This document shows positions 39,968-47,289 of a stretch of DNA of 64,000 nt, piece by piece. The stretch is taken from positions 744,001 through 808,000 of the forward strand of contig NZ_JAHMHW010000001.1 of NCBI RefSeq assembly GCF_020169515.1, in the 5' to 3' direction. This stretch comes from Paenibacillus vietnamensis. GTDB lineage: Bacteria > Bacillota > Bacilli > Paenibacillales > Paenibacillaceae. Below the pieces are notes generated by a model. That model searched no databases, was not told the origin of the DNA, and saw only the letters and a program-made list of their open reading frames with translations. A program made the translations under genes and the position numbers. Within the stretch, counting starts at the first letter, position 1. Each line of letters opens with the position of its first letter.

Positions 39968-40969
39968 ATGATCAGAAAGGCTGCTCTTGTTGCTGCGAGC
40001 ATGCTGATCGTAGTCGTATTCGTCAGTATGAATAACGAAGTTTCCGAGTTTCTGGCTTCGGTGAAATACGGGGGGACGGATCGTGAAGCCGTGACGGCGC
40101 TGGTATCCGATACGGTTAAACAGGACCTGCTTCAAACGATCAAGGCGGAAGCGGAAAAACGGAGAGTTGCTCCTATCGATGCGAAAATCGATCGGGTATG
40201 GAAAGCTATTCCCGGCTATAACGGGATCGAAGTCGACATCGAGAGGACGCTCGAGGCGACGCTGCAGGCTCCGGCCGATGGAGCGATCCATTATGTGTAT
40301 AAGGAGATCGAGCCGAATATCACGTTGGATGAACTGGGCGCCTATCCGATTTACCGGGGCAACCCGAGTAAAAAAATGATCTCGCTGATGATAAACGTCG
40401 CATGGGGAAACGAATACATAGAACCGATCTTAAAGACGCTCAAACAGGAGCAGGTGAAGGCGACCTTTTTTCTGGACGGCAGCTGGCTCAAAAAATATCC
40501 GGAAGTCGCGAAGCAAATACAGCAAGACGGCCACGAGATGTCCAACCACGCGTATACGCATCCCGATATGAGAATGCTAAGCAGACAGGATGCCCGCCTG
40601 CAAATATCGAAAACCGAGGAGCTTTTGAGATCGACGTTAAACGTGAATAATAAATGGTTTGCGCCTCCGTCGGGGTCATTTAATCAGGCGACGGTGCAAA
40701 TCGCAGCGGAGCAGGGCTTGAAGACCGTATTGTGGACGATCGATACGATCGATTGGCAGAAGCCGACGCCGGACACCGTGCTGCGAAGAGTTACGCCGAA
40801 GCTGTCGCCGGGAGCTCTTATCCTTATGCATCCAACGGCTTCGACGAGAGACGCGATCGGCGGCATTATTGCAGCTGCCAAGTCGAAGGGCTATGCGCTC
40901 GGTACCGTAAGCGAAACGCTCTCCTCCGCACGGGTCCCCGCATCTGTTGAGGGGGAAAGCGGATTCTGA
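39968..40969 (+). CDS. ylxY: Polysaccharide-deacetylase-like protein (YlxY type) with altered metal site
   Basis: The 333 residues begin with a membrane or signal helix (about 5-22) and end in a NodB-fold domain (about 135-320). Position between pnp and the M16 peptidase matches B. subtilis ylxY, a sporulation-associated deacetylase family. The usual first motif TFDDG is replaced by MINVAWG, so both conserved aspartates are missing. The HxxxH metal motif is kept in NHAYTHPDM, as is APPSGSFN. Catalysis is therefore doubtful. Several in-frame ATG codons exist; the one after GTGGGG is chosen. Confidence 0.82.
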   Translation: MIRKAALVAASMLIVVVFVSMNNEVSEFLASVKYGGTDREAVTALVSDTVKQDLLQTIKAEAEKRRVAPIDAKIDRVWKAIPGYNGIEVDIERTLEATLQAPADGAIHYVYKEIEPNITLDELGAYPIYRGNPSKKMISLMINVAWGNEYIEPILKTLKQEQVKATFFLDGSWLKKYPEVAKQIQQDGHEMSNHAYTHPDMRMLSRQDARLQISKTEELLRSTLNVNNKWFAPPSGSFNQATVQIAAEQGLKTVLWTIDTIDWQKPTPDTVLRRVTPKLSPGALILMHPTASTRDAIGGIIAAAKSKGYALGTVSETLSSARVPASVEGESGF

Positions 40970-41045
40970 TATAGTAAAAATATTCTTGTTTAAGGAGCAG
41001 GCTAAACGCATACGTCGGTTCACAAAAACATTAGGAGGACTCTGG

Positions 41046-42314
41046 GTGAACAAATACAACCTAAGTAACGGACTGCGCGTCGTCGTAGAATATATTCCAT
41101 CCGTACGTTCGGTATCGTTCGGCGTCTGGGTAAAAACCGGATCGAGAAACGAGACCGTCGACAATAATGGAATTTCGCATTTTATCGAACATATGTTGTT
41201 CAAAGGCACGAAAACCCGCACGTCAAAGGATATTGCCGATTTATTTGACGGGATTGGCGGCAACGTCAATGCTTTTACCTCGAAGGAATATACCTGTTAC
41301 TTCGCCAAAGTGCTTGACGAGCATCTGCCGCTGGCGGTAGACGCTCTTTCGGATATGTTTTTTCATTCCCAGCTGGATCCCGAGGAGCTCGCGAAGGAAA
41401 AAAACGTCATTTTGGAAGAAATATCGATGTATGAGGATACGCCGGACGATAAAGTGCACGACGAAGCTTCGCGCGCCGCTTTTGGCGGCCATCCTCTTGC
41501 GTACTCGATCTTAGGGCTTGAAGAACGATTGACGGCCATGGATTCGAACACGCTCCGCGGCTACATGGATGCTGCCTATACGCTCGAAAATACGGTCATC
41601 AGCGTAGCGGGCAATGTGGAGGAAGGCGCACTGCTTGCCCTGCTGGAGAAGCATTTCGGGGGCTTCGCCAACAGCAAGCCTGCCGATACGGCGGTCGCTG
41701 CTCCGGCATTTATAGGAGATCATTTGTTTTTCAAAAAGAAAACGGAGCAAAATCATCTCTGCCTTTCGTTTCCGGGCTGCTCCATCACCGATTCGAAGCT
41801 GTATGCGATGATCTTGCTGAATAATGCTCTTGGCGGCGGTATGAGCTCGCGCCTGTTCCAGGAAATCAGGGAGAAGCGCGGACTTGCTTATTCCGTTTAT
41901 TCCTACCATACGTCTTATGCGGATACGGGATTGTTCACGATTTATGCAGGTACGGCTCCGAAGCAAACGAAGGATGTGCTTGATTTGACGATGGAGCAGC
42001 TCGGCGAGCTTTCGGTTAAGGGCTTATCCGACGAAGAGCTGCACCGCGGAAAAGAGCAGCTGAAGGGCAGCCTGATCTTAAGCCTGGAAAGCACAAGCAG
42101 CAGAATGAACCGGCTCGGCAAAAACGAGCTTATGCTCGGGCATCATTATACGCTCGATCAGCTGCTGCAGCGGATCGATGCGGTTCAAATGGCAGACGTG
42201 CAGGAAGTAACGAAACGTTTATTGTCCGTTCCTTTTGCGGTTGCTATGGTTGGATCGAATGATAAAGCAACGGCGCAAATCAGGAGGGATCAATTTGTTT
42301 CAGGTATTGTTTAA
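41046..42314 (+). CDS. mlpA: M16 family zinc peptidase (MlpA/YmxG)
   Basis: This processing-peptidase-like protein corresponds to B. subtilis MlpA (YmxG). The 422 residues carry the inverted zinc motif HFIEH at residues 45-49 and a downstream glutamate in EKNVILEEISMYED, so it should be catalytically active. The C-terminal M16 domain has GGGMSSRLFQEIREKRGLAY. The start is a GTG with AGGAGG seven bases upstream; an earlier in-frame codon is less likely. The end overlaps the dut start by 20 bp. Confidence 0.94.
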   Translation: MNKYNLSNGLRVVVEYIPSVRSVSFGVWVKTGSRNETVDNNGISHFIEHMLFKGTKTRTSKDIADLFDGIGGNVNAFTSKEYTCYFAKVLDEHLPLAVDALSDMFFHSQLDPEELAKEKNVILEEISMYEDTPDDKVHDEASRAAFGGHPLAYSILGLEERLTAMDSNTLRGYMDAAYTLENTVISVAGNVEEGALLALLEKHFGGFANSKPADTAVAAPAFIGDHLFFKKKTEQNHLCLSFPGCSITDSKLYAMILLNNALGGGMSSRLFQEIREKRGLAYSVYSYHTSYADTGLFTIYAGTAPKQTKDVLDLTMEQLGELSVKGLSDEELHRGKEQLKGSLILSLESTSSRMNRLGKNELMLGHHYTLDQLLQRIDAVQMADVQEVTKRLLSVPFAVAMVGSNDKATAQIRRDQFVSGIV

Positions 42315-42738
42315 GAGACTGAAAGGCAATGAAGATATCGCGATACCCCGCAAAATGTCCGAATGGGCGGCCGGCTTTGACCTTCAGGCGGCCGTGAGCG
42401 AACCGGTTGTGCTTCAGCCCGGCGAGAGAAAGCTGATTCCGACCGGCTTTGCCATGGCAATGCCCGGGGAGCTGGAAGCACAGATCAGGCCGCGCAGCGG
42501 CCTGGCCTACAAGCATGGCATAACTTGCCTGAATTCGCCGGGAACGATCGACGCTGACTACCGCGGGGAAGTAAAGGTGCTGCTAATTAATCTAGGGCAG
42601 GAGCCGTTTACGATTATCCGCGGCGAGCGCATTGCCCAAATGCTGTTCCAGATCGTCCCGGCCGTATCGATCATCGAATCGGAGGACCTTCCGGAAACGG
42701 TGCGCGGAGCAGGCGGCTTCGGCCATACCGGCGTCTAG
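42295..42738 (+). CDS. dut: Deoxyuridine triphosphatase (dUTPase)
   Basis: Dut hydrolyses dUTP to dUMP, keeping uracil out of DNA and supplying thymidylate synthesis. The 147 residues carry the trimeric dUTPase motifs: AGFDLQAA, RPRSGLAYKHGI, GTIDADYRGEVKV, RIAQMLFQ and the C-terminal RGAGGFGHTG. The TTG start with AGGAGGG six bases upstream lies inside the mlpA 3' end. In B. subtilis this slot holds ymxH, which is not present here. Confidence 0.93.
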   Translation: MFQVLFKRLKGNEDIAIPRKMSEWAAGFDLQAAVSEPVVLQPGERKLIPTGFAMAMPGELEAQIRPRSGLAYKHGITCLNSPGTIDADYRGEVKVLLINLGQEPFTIIRGERIAQMLFQIVPAVSIIESEDLPETVRGAGGFGHTGV

Positions 42739-42781
42739 CCATAAAGCCAATAACTAATAACTTATCATAGGATTACAAACG

Positions 42782-42812
42782 AAGATCGGGCCATTTGCCC
42801 GATCTTTTTTTT
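42782..42812 (+). terminator. Terminator after dut
   Basis: AAGATCGGGC and GCCCGATCTT form a perfect 10-bp stem with a CATTT loop, followed by a run of T. It separates dut from the dpaA unit. Confidence 0.9.
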
Positions 42813-42819
42813 CTTTTTC

Positions 42820-42848
42820 ACCCCGCTCTGGGCGAACGCATAAGATGA
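42820..42848 (+). promoter_or_regulatory. Sigma-K-like promoter of dpaAB
   Basis: An AC dinucleotide lies 17 bp before CATAAGATG, which matches the sigma-K -10 consensus CATANNNTA except for the last base. It starts right after the dut terminator and about 35 bp before dpaA. In B. subtilis spoVF (dpaAB) is transcribed by sigma-K in the mother cell. Confidence 0.5.
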
Positions 42849-42882
42849 TCTAGAGCTAGAAGGGAGAAAGGAGTGAAGCTTA

Positions 42883-43782
42883 ATGCTAACAGGCGTTCAA
42901 GTGCTGCTGCTGGGCGGTGACGCAAGACAGCTGGAGGTCATCCGCAAGCTGACTGAACTGGATGCTTTGGTGACGATATCCGGCTTTGACGGTTTGCATT
43001 CCTCGCTCGACGGCGCCGTACAGGCAGAATTCGAAGAGCAGCTGTTCGAGGATGTTGATGCCCTGCTGCTGCCTGCCGTCGGCACCGATGATCAGGGGTA
43101 CATCCATGCCGTCTTCAGCGACCGGCAGATGCAGCTGACGGAAAGTCATATTGCAAAGCTTCCAAAACACTGCATCGTATATACCGGCATGGCGAAGCCG
43201 TATTTGAAGGAGCTGTGCAAGCAGCATCAAATCGGGCTGGTCGAGCTGTTCGACCGGGATGATGTTGCGATCTACAATTCCATCCCGACGGCCGAAGGCG
43301 CACTAATGATGGCTATCCAAAATACGGATATCACCATCCATGGATCGTCCTCGATGGTACTCGGGCTCGGGCGTACGGGATTTACGATGGCGCGCACGCT
43401 TCAAGGCCTCGGCTCGAAGGTGAAGGTGGGCGTACGCCGTTCGGAGCATTTTGCAAGAGCGGCTGAAATGGGCTTCGAGCCTTTCTACATCAGCGGTTTG
43501 CTGCAACATGTGGGCAACATTGACTTGCTTTTTAATACAATTCCGACTATGATAATCACAGCACAAATTATCGCTAATTTACCATCGCGAGCCGTTATTA
43601 TCGACCTTGCGTCAAAGCCCGGCGGAACGGATTTCCGTTTTGCGGAGAAGAGAGGCATAAAGGCGATGCTCGCACCCGGACTACCCGGAATCGTCGCACC
43701 GAAAACAGCTGGACGGATCATGGCGGATTGCTTATCTCAGTTGATTTTGGAAGAAACGATTAAGCGGGGGAATGGGCTATGA
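42883..43782 (+). CDS. dpaA: Dipicolinate synthase subunit A
   Basis: DpaA (SpoVFA) with DpaB converts a lysine-pathway intermediate to dipicolinic acid in the mother cell, for storage in the spore core. The 299 residues have an N-terminal domain starting VQVLLLGGDARQLEVIRKLT and a Rossmann nucleotide-binding domain near 150-190 with MVLGLGRTGFTMARTLQGLG. A GGGAGAAAGGAG site precedes the ATG. The stop overlaps dpaB by four bases. Confidence 0.96.
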   Translation: MLTGVQVLLLGGDARQLEVIRKLTELDALVTISGFDGLHSSLDGAVQAEFEEQLFEDVDALLLPAVGTDDQGYIHAVFSDRQMQLTESHIAKLPKHCIVYTGMAKPYLKELCKQHQIGLVELFDRDDVAIYNSIPTAEGALMMAIQNTDITIHGSSSMVLGLGRTGFTMARTLQGLGSKVKVGVRRSEHFARAAEMGFEPFYISGLLQHVGNIDLLFNTIPTMIITAQIIANLPSRAVIIDLASKPGGTDFRFAEKRGIKAMLAPGLPGIVAPKTAGRIMADCLSQLILEETIKRGNGL

Positions 43783-44369
43783 ATTGGAACGGAATTACGG
43801 TAGGTTACGCATTGTCCGGCTCGCATTGTACGTTTGCGGAGGTTATGCCGGAAATTAAGCGGTTTGTCGATGCGGGCGCGAATGTCGTGCCGATCGTTTC
43901 GAATACGCTGATGACGACGGACACAAGGTTCGGAAAGTCGGAGGATTGGCAGAAGCAGCTCAAGGATATTACGGGGAACGAACTTATTTCTACTATCGTA
44001 CAGGCGGAACCGCTAGGACCGTCTAAGCTTCTTGACGTGCTTGTCATCGCGCCGTGTACAGGCAACACGACCAGCCGCCTTGCCAACGCTATTACCGACA
44101 GTGCAGTACTAATGGCAGCCAAAGCCCAAATGCGGAACGGCCGTCCGATCGTATTGGCGATTTCGACGAATGACGGACTAGGGTTGAATGCTGCGAACAT
44201 AGCGAAGCTGCTGGTGGCTAAACATATTTATTTTGTGCCGTTTGGTCAAGACAATCCGGTACAGAAGCCTAATTCGCTCGTTGCCAGAATGGATTTGGTT
44301 TTGGAAACTTGCGAGGCAGCCTTGCAGGGCCAACAGCTTCAGCCGCTCCTTGTCGAGCGCTATCAATGA
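43779..44369 (+). CDS. dpaB: Dipicolinate synthase subunit B (flavoprotein)
   Basis: DpaB (SpoVFB) is the flavoprotein-like subunit of dipicolinate synthase. The 196 residues have the flavoprotein pattern GYALSGSHCTFAEVMPEIKR at the N-terminus, VIAPCTGNTTSRLANAITD near residue 90 and IYFVPFGQDNPVQKPNSLVA. Start and dpaA stop overlap by four bases (ATGA). Immediately after its stop lies the asd remnant rather than an intact asd. Confidence 0.95.
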   Translation: MNWNGITVGYALSGSHCTFAEVMPEIKRFVDAGANVVPIVSNTLMTTDTRFGKSEDWQKQLKDITGNELISTIVQAEPLGPSKLLDVLVIAPCTGNTTSRLANAITDSAVLMAAKAQMRNGRPIVLAISTNDGLGLNAANIAKLLVAKHIYFVPFGQDNPVQKPNSLVARMDLVLETCEAALQGQQLQPLLVERYQ

Positions 44370-44388
44370 AGACGCCATTTGGCGTTTA

Positions 44389-44718
44389 TTTGAGGTGACG
44401 ACGACGCGCGTGCAGATTTTGTCGTCTGCGGTCAATCGGAGTCTTTATATGTCGATTTCTTAATACAACTACGATTTGGAAGAGGTTAAGCGGCTGCAGG
44501 CGGAAAGTCCGGGCGATTCGCTCTGGATGCTCCGGCCGCGCAGCGGTACCTGCTGGCGACCGACGCTTGCCGGGAAGCCGGACGAATTCGTCGGGCGCAT
44601 AAGCCGCGATCCGGGCATGGAACGCGGACTTAATATGTGGATCATTTCCGATAACCTGCTCAAAGGGGCAGCAAGACACGCCGTACAAATCGAAGAAACG
44701 TATCAAAGGGTTAAATTA
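44389..44718 (+). pseudogene. asd: Decayed aspartate-semialdehyde dehydrogenase (asd) C-terminal remnant
   Basis: Between dpaB and dapG, B. subtilis has asd. Here the gap translates into pieces of the Asd C-terminus in alternating frames: FEVTTTRV, then CGQSESLYVDFL, then YDLEEVKRLQAESPG, then DAPAAQRYLLATDA, and finally GKPDEFVGRISRDPGMERGL and NMWIISDNLLKGAA. At least four frameshifts are needed to join them. The N-terminal NADP domain and the catalytic Cys region are missing, since the fragment starts about 20 bp after dpaB. It cannot make a working enzyme. Family assignment rests on recalled Asd motifs. Confidence 0.88.
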
Positions 44719-44772
44719 TTAAGTTGTGGAACCTGCTTCTTCTTCCTGGGATCGATTACGGAGGAGAATGTT

Positions 44773-45987
44773 ATGCGCATCCTGATCCAAAAATTCGGGG
44801 GCACATCTCTATCAAGCGATCATGCCAGAGAACGAGTTATCCGGCACATTAGCAGGGAACGGAGCGAAGGCTATTCATTAGTGGTCGTCGTGTCCGCTAT
44901 GGGACGCAAGGGCGATCCTTATGCAACGGATACGCTGCTTCAGCTTATCCGCGATAACGGCGATAAGCTGCCTGCCCGCGAGCGGGATATGCTGTTAGGC
45001 TGCGGAGAAGTCATTTCCGCAGCCGCTTTATGCAGCATGCTCATCGATCGAGGCATTCCTGCGGTCGTCCTGACCGGCGGACAGGCGGGCATTTTAACCG
45101 ACGAGCAATACGGTCACGCCCGGATTAAGGAAGTAAATCCTGAAAAGGTGCTGCGGCAGCTCCGGTCGGGTAATGTTGTGATTGTTACAGGCTTTCAGGG
45201 GAGCTCCTCCGGCGGCGATACGACAACGCTCGGCAGAGGCGGCAGCGATACGTCGGCGACGGCGCTCGGGGCTGCGCTGCGGGCTGAAATGGTCGATATT
45301 TATACGGACGTTAACGGGATATTGACTGCCGATCCCCGCATCGTCGAAGCCGCCAAGCCGTTACCGGTCGTCAGCTATGCCGAAATCTGCAACATGGCTA
45401 GACAAGGAGCTAAGGTTATTCATCCACGTGCGGTGGAAATTGCACAGCAAGCAAGAGTGCCTTTGCGAGTGCGGTCTACGTTCTCTGAGGAGACCGGTAC
45501 GCTTGTAACGGATTTATCGACGCTGAAGCAACAATCGGCTTTGAGAGACAGACATGTGACGGGTATAGCCCACGTTAGCGGGATTACCCAAATATCGGTT
45601 AAAGCTATAAAAGGCAGAAGCGATGTGCAGCTGCAGGTTTTTCAAACGATGGCTAAACACCGCATCAGCGTTGACTTTATAAACGTAACTCCAAGCGGAG
45701 CCGTATATACCGTGTTCGACAAGGATGCCGAGCGTGCGGTGCACGTGTTGACGGAAGGCGGTTATTCGCCGACCGCCGTCAGCGGCTGCGCCAAGGTATC
45801 CGTCATCGGCGGCGGCATGAACGGGGAGCCGGGAGTCATGGCGCGGATCGTGGAAGCGCTGACCGAGCAAGGCATCTCCATTTTGCAGTCGGCCGATTCC
45901 AATACAACGATTTGGGTGCTCGTACGGGAAACAGATATGGCAAAGGCCTTGCGCGCTTTGCATGCGAAGTTCGAGCTTCATCGATAG
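44773..45987 (+). CDS. dapG: Aspartokinase (DapG type)
   Basis: Aspartokinase phosphorylates aspartate, the first step to diaminopimelate, lysine, methionine and threonine. The 404 residues begin RILIQKFGGTSLSSDHARER and have GRGGSDTSATALGAALRAE near 155 and two C-terminal ACT domains. The ATG with GGAGGAGA upstream is the true start. The frame stays open another 99 codons upstream through the asd remnant, so automated calls may over-extend it. Position before dapA matches B. subtilis dapG, the diaminopimelate-controlled isozyme. Confidence 0.95.
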   Translation: MRILIQKFGGTSLSSDHARERVIRHISRERSEGYSLVVVVSAMGRKGDPYATDTLLQLIRDNGDKLPARERDMLLGCGEVISAAALCSMLIDRGIPAVVLTGGQAGILTDEQYGHARIKEVNPEKVLRQLRSGNVVIVTGFQGSSSGGDTTTLGRGGSDTSATALGAALRAEMVDIYTDVNGILTADPRIVEAAKPLPVVSYAEICNMARQGAKVIHPRAVEIAQQARVPLRVRSTFSEETGTLVTDLSTLKQQSALRDRHVTGIAHVSGITQISVKAIKGRSDVQLQVFQTMAKHRISVDFINVTPSGAVYTVFDKDAERAVHVLTEGGYSPTAVSGCAKVSVIGGGMNGEPGVMARIVEALTEQGISILQSADSNTTIWVLVRETDMAKALRALHAKFELHR

Positions 45988-46014
45988 AAAGCATCAGTTT
46001 TGGGAGGAATTCAG

Positions 46015-46893
46015 ATGGAATTTGGAAGATTGATTACCGCAATGGTGACACCATTCGATGAGAAAGGTCAAATTGACTGGCCGACGACAGGCCGGTTAAT
46101 TGATTATCTAATTGACGTGCAGCAGAGCGACAGCCTTGTCGTTTCCGGAACTACCGGCGAATCGCCGACGCTGTCGGACGAGGAGAAGCTGGAGCTGTTC
46201 CGTTTTGCAGTCAAGCACGCGAATGGGCGTTGCAAGATTATTGCAGGTACGGGCAGCAATAGCACAGCCCATTCCATCCATTTGACGAAGGACGCGGAAG
46301 CGGCCGGCGTAGACGGCATTTTGCTGGTTGCGCCATATTACAACAAACCAAACCAGGAAGGGCTTTTCCAGCACTTTAAAGCGGTGGCGGATTCGACTTC
46401 GCTCCCGGTTATGCTGTATAACGTCGAAGGGCGTACGGGCATCAATCTGTCCGTGGATACGACGCTTCGGCTAGCGGCGGAAATCGGCAATATTGTTGCG
46501 ACGAAGGATTGCGCCAACTTGGATCAGCTTACTCAAATCGTGAAAGGAGCCCCGGAGGGCTTCAAAGTATACAGCGGTGAAGACAGCCATACGCTGCCTG
46601 CCTTATCCGTAGGAGCACACGGTATCGTCAGCGTTGCAAGCCATATTGTCGGCAAAGAAATGAAGCGGCTGATTGATGCTTACATCAACGGCAACGTACA
46701 AGAAGCCGCAAAGCTGAACGGCACTCTTCATCCTGTGTTCAAAGGGTTGTTTGCATGCCCTCATCCTGTACCAAATCCTGTAGCAGTGAAATATGCGTTA
46801 GGCTTAAAAGGTTTCCCGGTTGGAGGAGTAAGGCTCCCTCTGGTAACCGTTAATGAGGCGGAAGCCGCATTCTTACGCAACTTGATCGTTTAA
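46015..46893 (+). CDS. dapA: 4-hydroxy-tetrahydrodipicolinate synthase
   Basis: DapA condenses aspartate semialdehyde with pyruvate, committing carbon to diaminopimelate and lysine and, in sporulation, to dipicolinate through DpaAB. The 292 residues are a TIM barrel with GRLITAMVTPFDEKGQID, VSGTTGESPTLSDEEKLELF and the Schiff-base lysine near residue 164 in IVATKDC. The ATG after GGGAGG is preferred over an in-frame upstream TTG. A terminator follows. Confidence 0.97.
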   Translation: MEFGRLITAMVTPFDEKGQIDWPTTGRLIDYLIDVQQSDSLVVSGTTGESPTLSDEEKLELFRFAVKHANGRCKIIAGTGSNSTAHSIHLTKDAEAAGVDGILLVAPYYNKPNQEGLFQHFKAVADSTSLPVMLYNVEGRTGINLSVDTTLRLAAEIGNIVATKDCANLDQLTQIVKGAPEGFKVYSGEDSHTLPALSVGAHGIVSVASHIVGKEMKRLIDAYINGNVQEAAKLNGTLHPVFKGLFACPHPVPNPVAVKYALGLKGFPVGGVRLPLVTVNEAEAAFLRNLIV

Positions 46894-46914
46894 TTTACGT
46901 CAATCGTTGACTGC

Positions 46915-46947
46915 AGCCGGTGCGTCCAGCATCGGTTTTATTTTTTT
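46915..46947 (+). terminator. Terminator after dapA
   Basis: CCGGTGC and GCATCGG form a 7-bp stem (one G:T pair) with a GTCCA loop, followed by TTTTATTTTTTT. Confidence 0.75.
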
Positions 46948-46984
46948 GGATAACCTAAGGATTAACAGCTTTAACGGGTTTCAC

Positions 46985-47014
46985 TTGTATTCCATCTTTT
47001 TCATCATGTATAAT
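46985..47014 (+). promoter_or_regulatory. Sigma-A-like promoter of the RNase J gene
   Basis: TTGTAT and a perfect TATAAT are separated by 18 bp. The site lies about 280 bp before the gene, giving a long leader. Confidence 0.55.
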
Positions 47015-47289
47015 GAGTTCAAGTGACTGGGTGCGGCAAATTTTAGAAATGAACAATGTCAGAGCGGCAACTGACGATAACTGCACGTAAGTGAGCGATA
47101 GTACGGTTCAAACCAATTATCAGGATATGACGGAGCAATAATGCTTCGCACTAATATGAAGACGCTACCGGAGCATTTTCGCTTCATTGTTGAAGGCTGG
47201 GCACGGAAAGAGATTTTCTTTGCTATATGTTTTAGCTGACGCTACCGAAGAGGACCTGCTTCGCAAATTTTAAGGAGGTATAGATACAC
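47015..47289 (+). other. Long leader region before the RNase J gene, function unknown
   Basis: These about 275 bases hold no recognised gene or riboswitch. The string GACGCTACCG occurs twice (near 47180 and near 47239), and CTTCGCA also occurs twice. A 32-codon ORF with a modest ribosome binding site lies inside it (listed separately). The end carries AAGGAGG for the next gene. Confidence 0.4.
47141..47239 (+). CDS. Possible small ORF in the RNase J leader (32 codons)
   Basis: ATG preceded by GGAG at eight bases opens a 32-codon frame beginning MLRTNMKTLPEHFRFIVEGW. In another frame the sequence continues as LYVLADATEEDLLRKF up to a stop just before the RNase J ribosome binding site. One frameshift would join the two parts into a peptide of about 45 residues, so this may be a decayed small gene. 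I recognise no family. It may equally be chance. Confidence 0.25.
   Translation: MLRTNMKTLPEHFRFIVEGWARKEIFFAICFS

Noticed and set aside
44370..44476. A new small gene between dpaB and dapG
   Set aside because: The coding-like fragments are explained by Asd pieces in changing frames.
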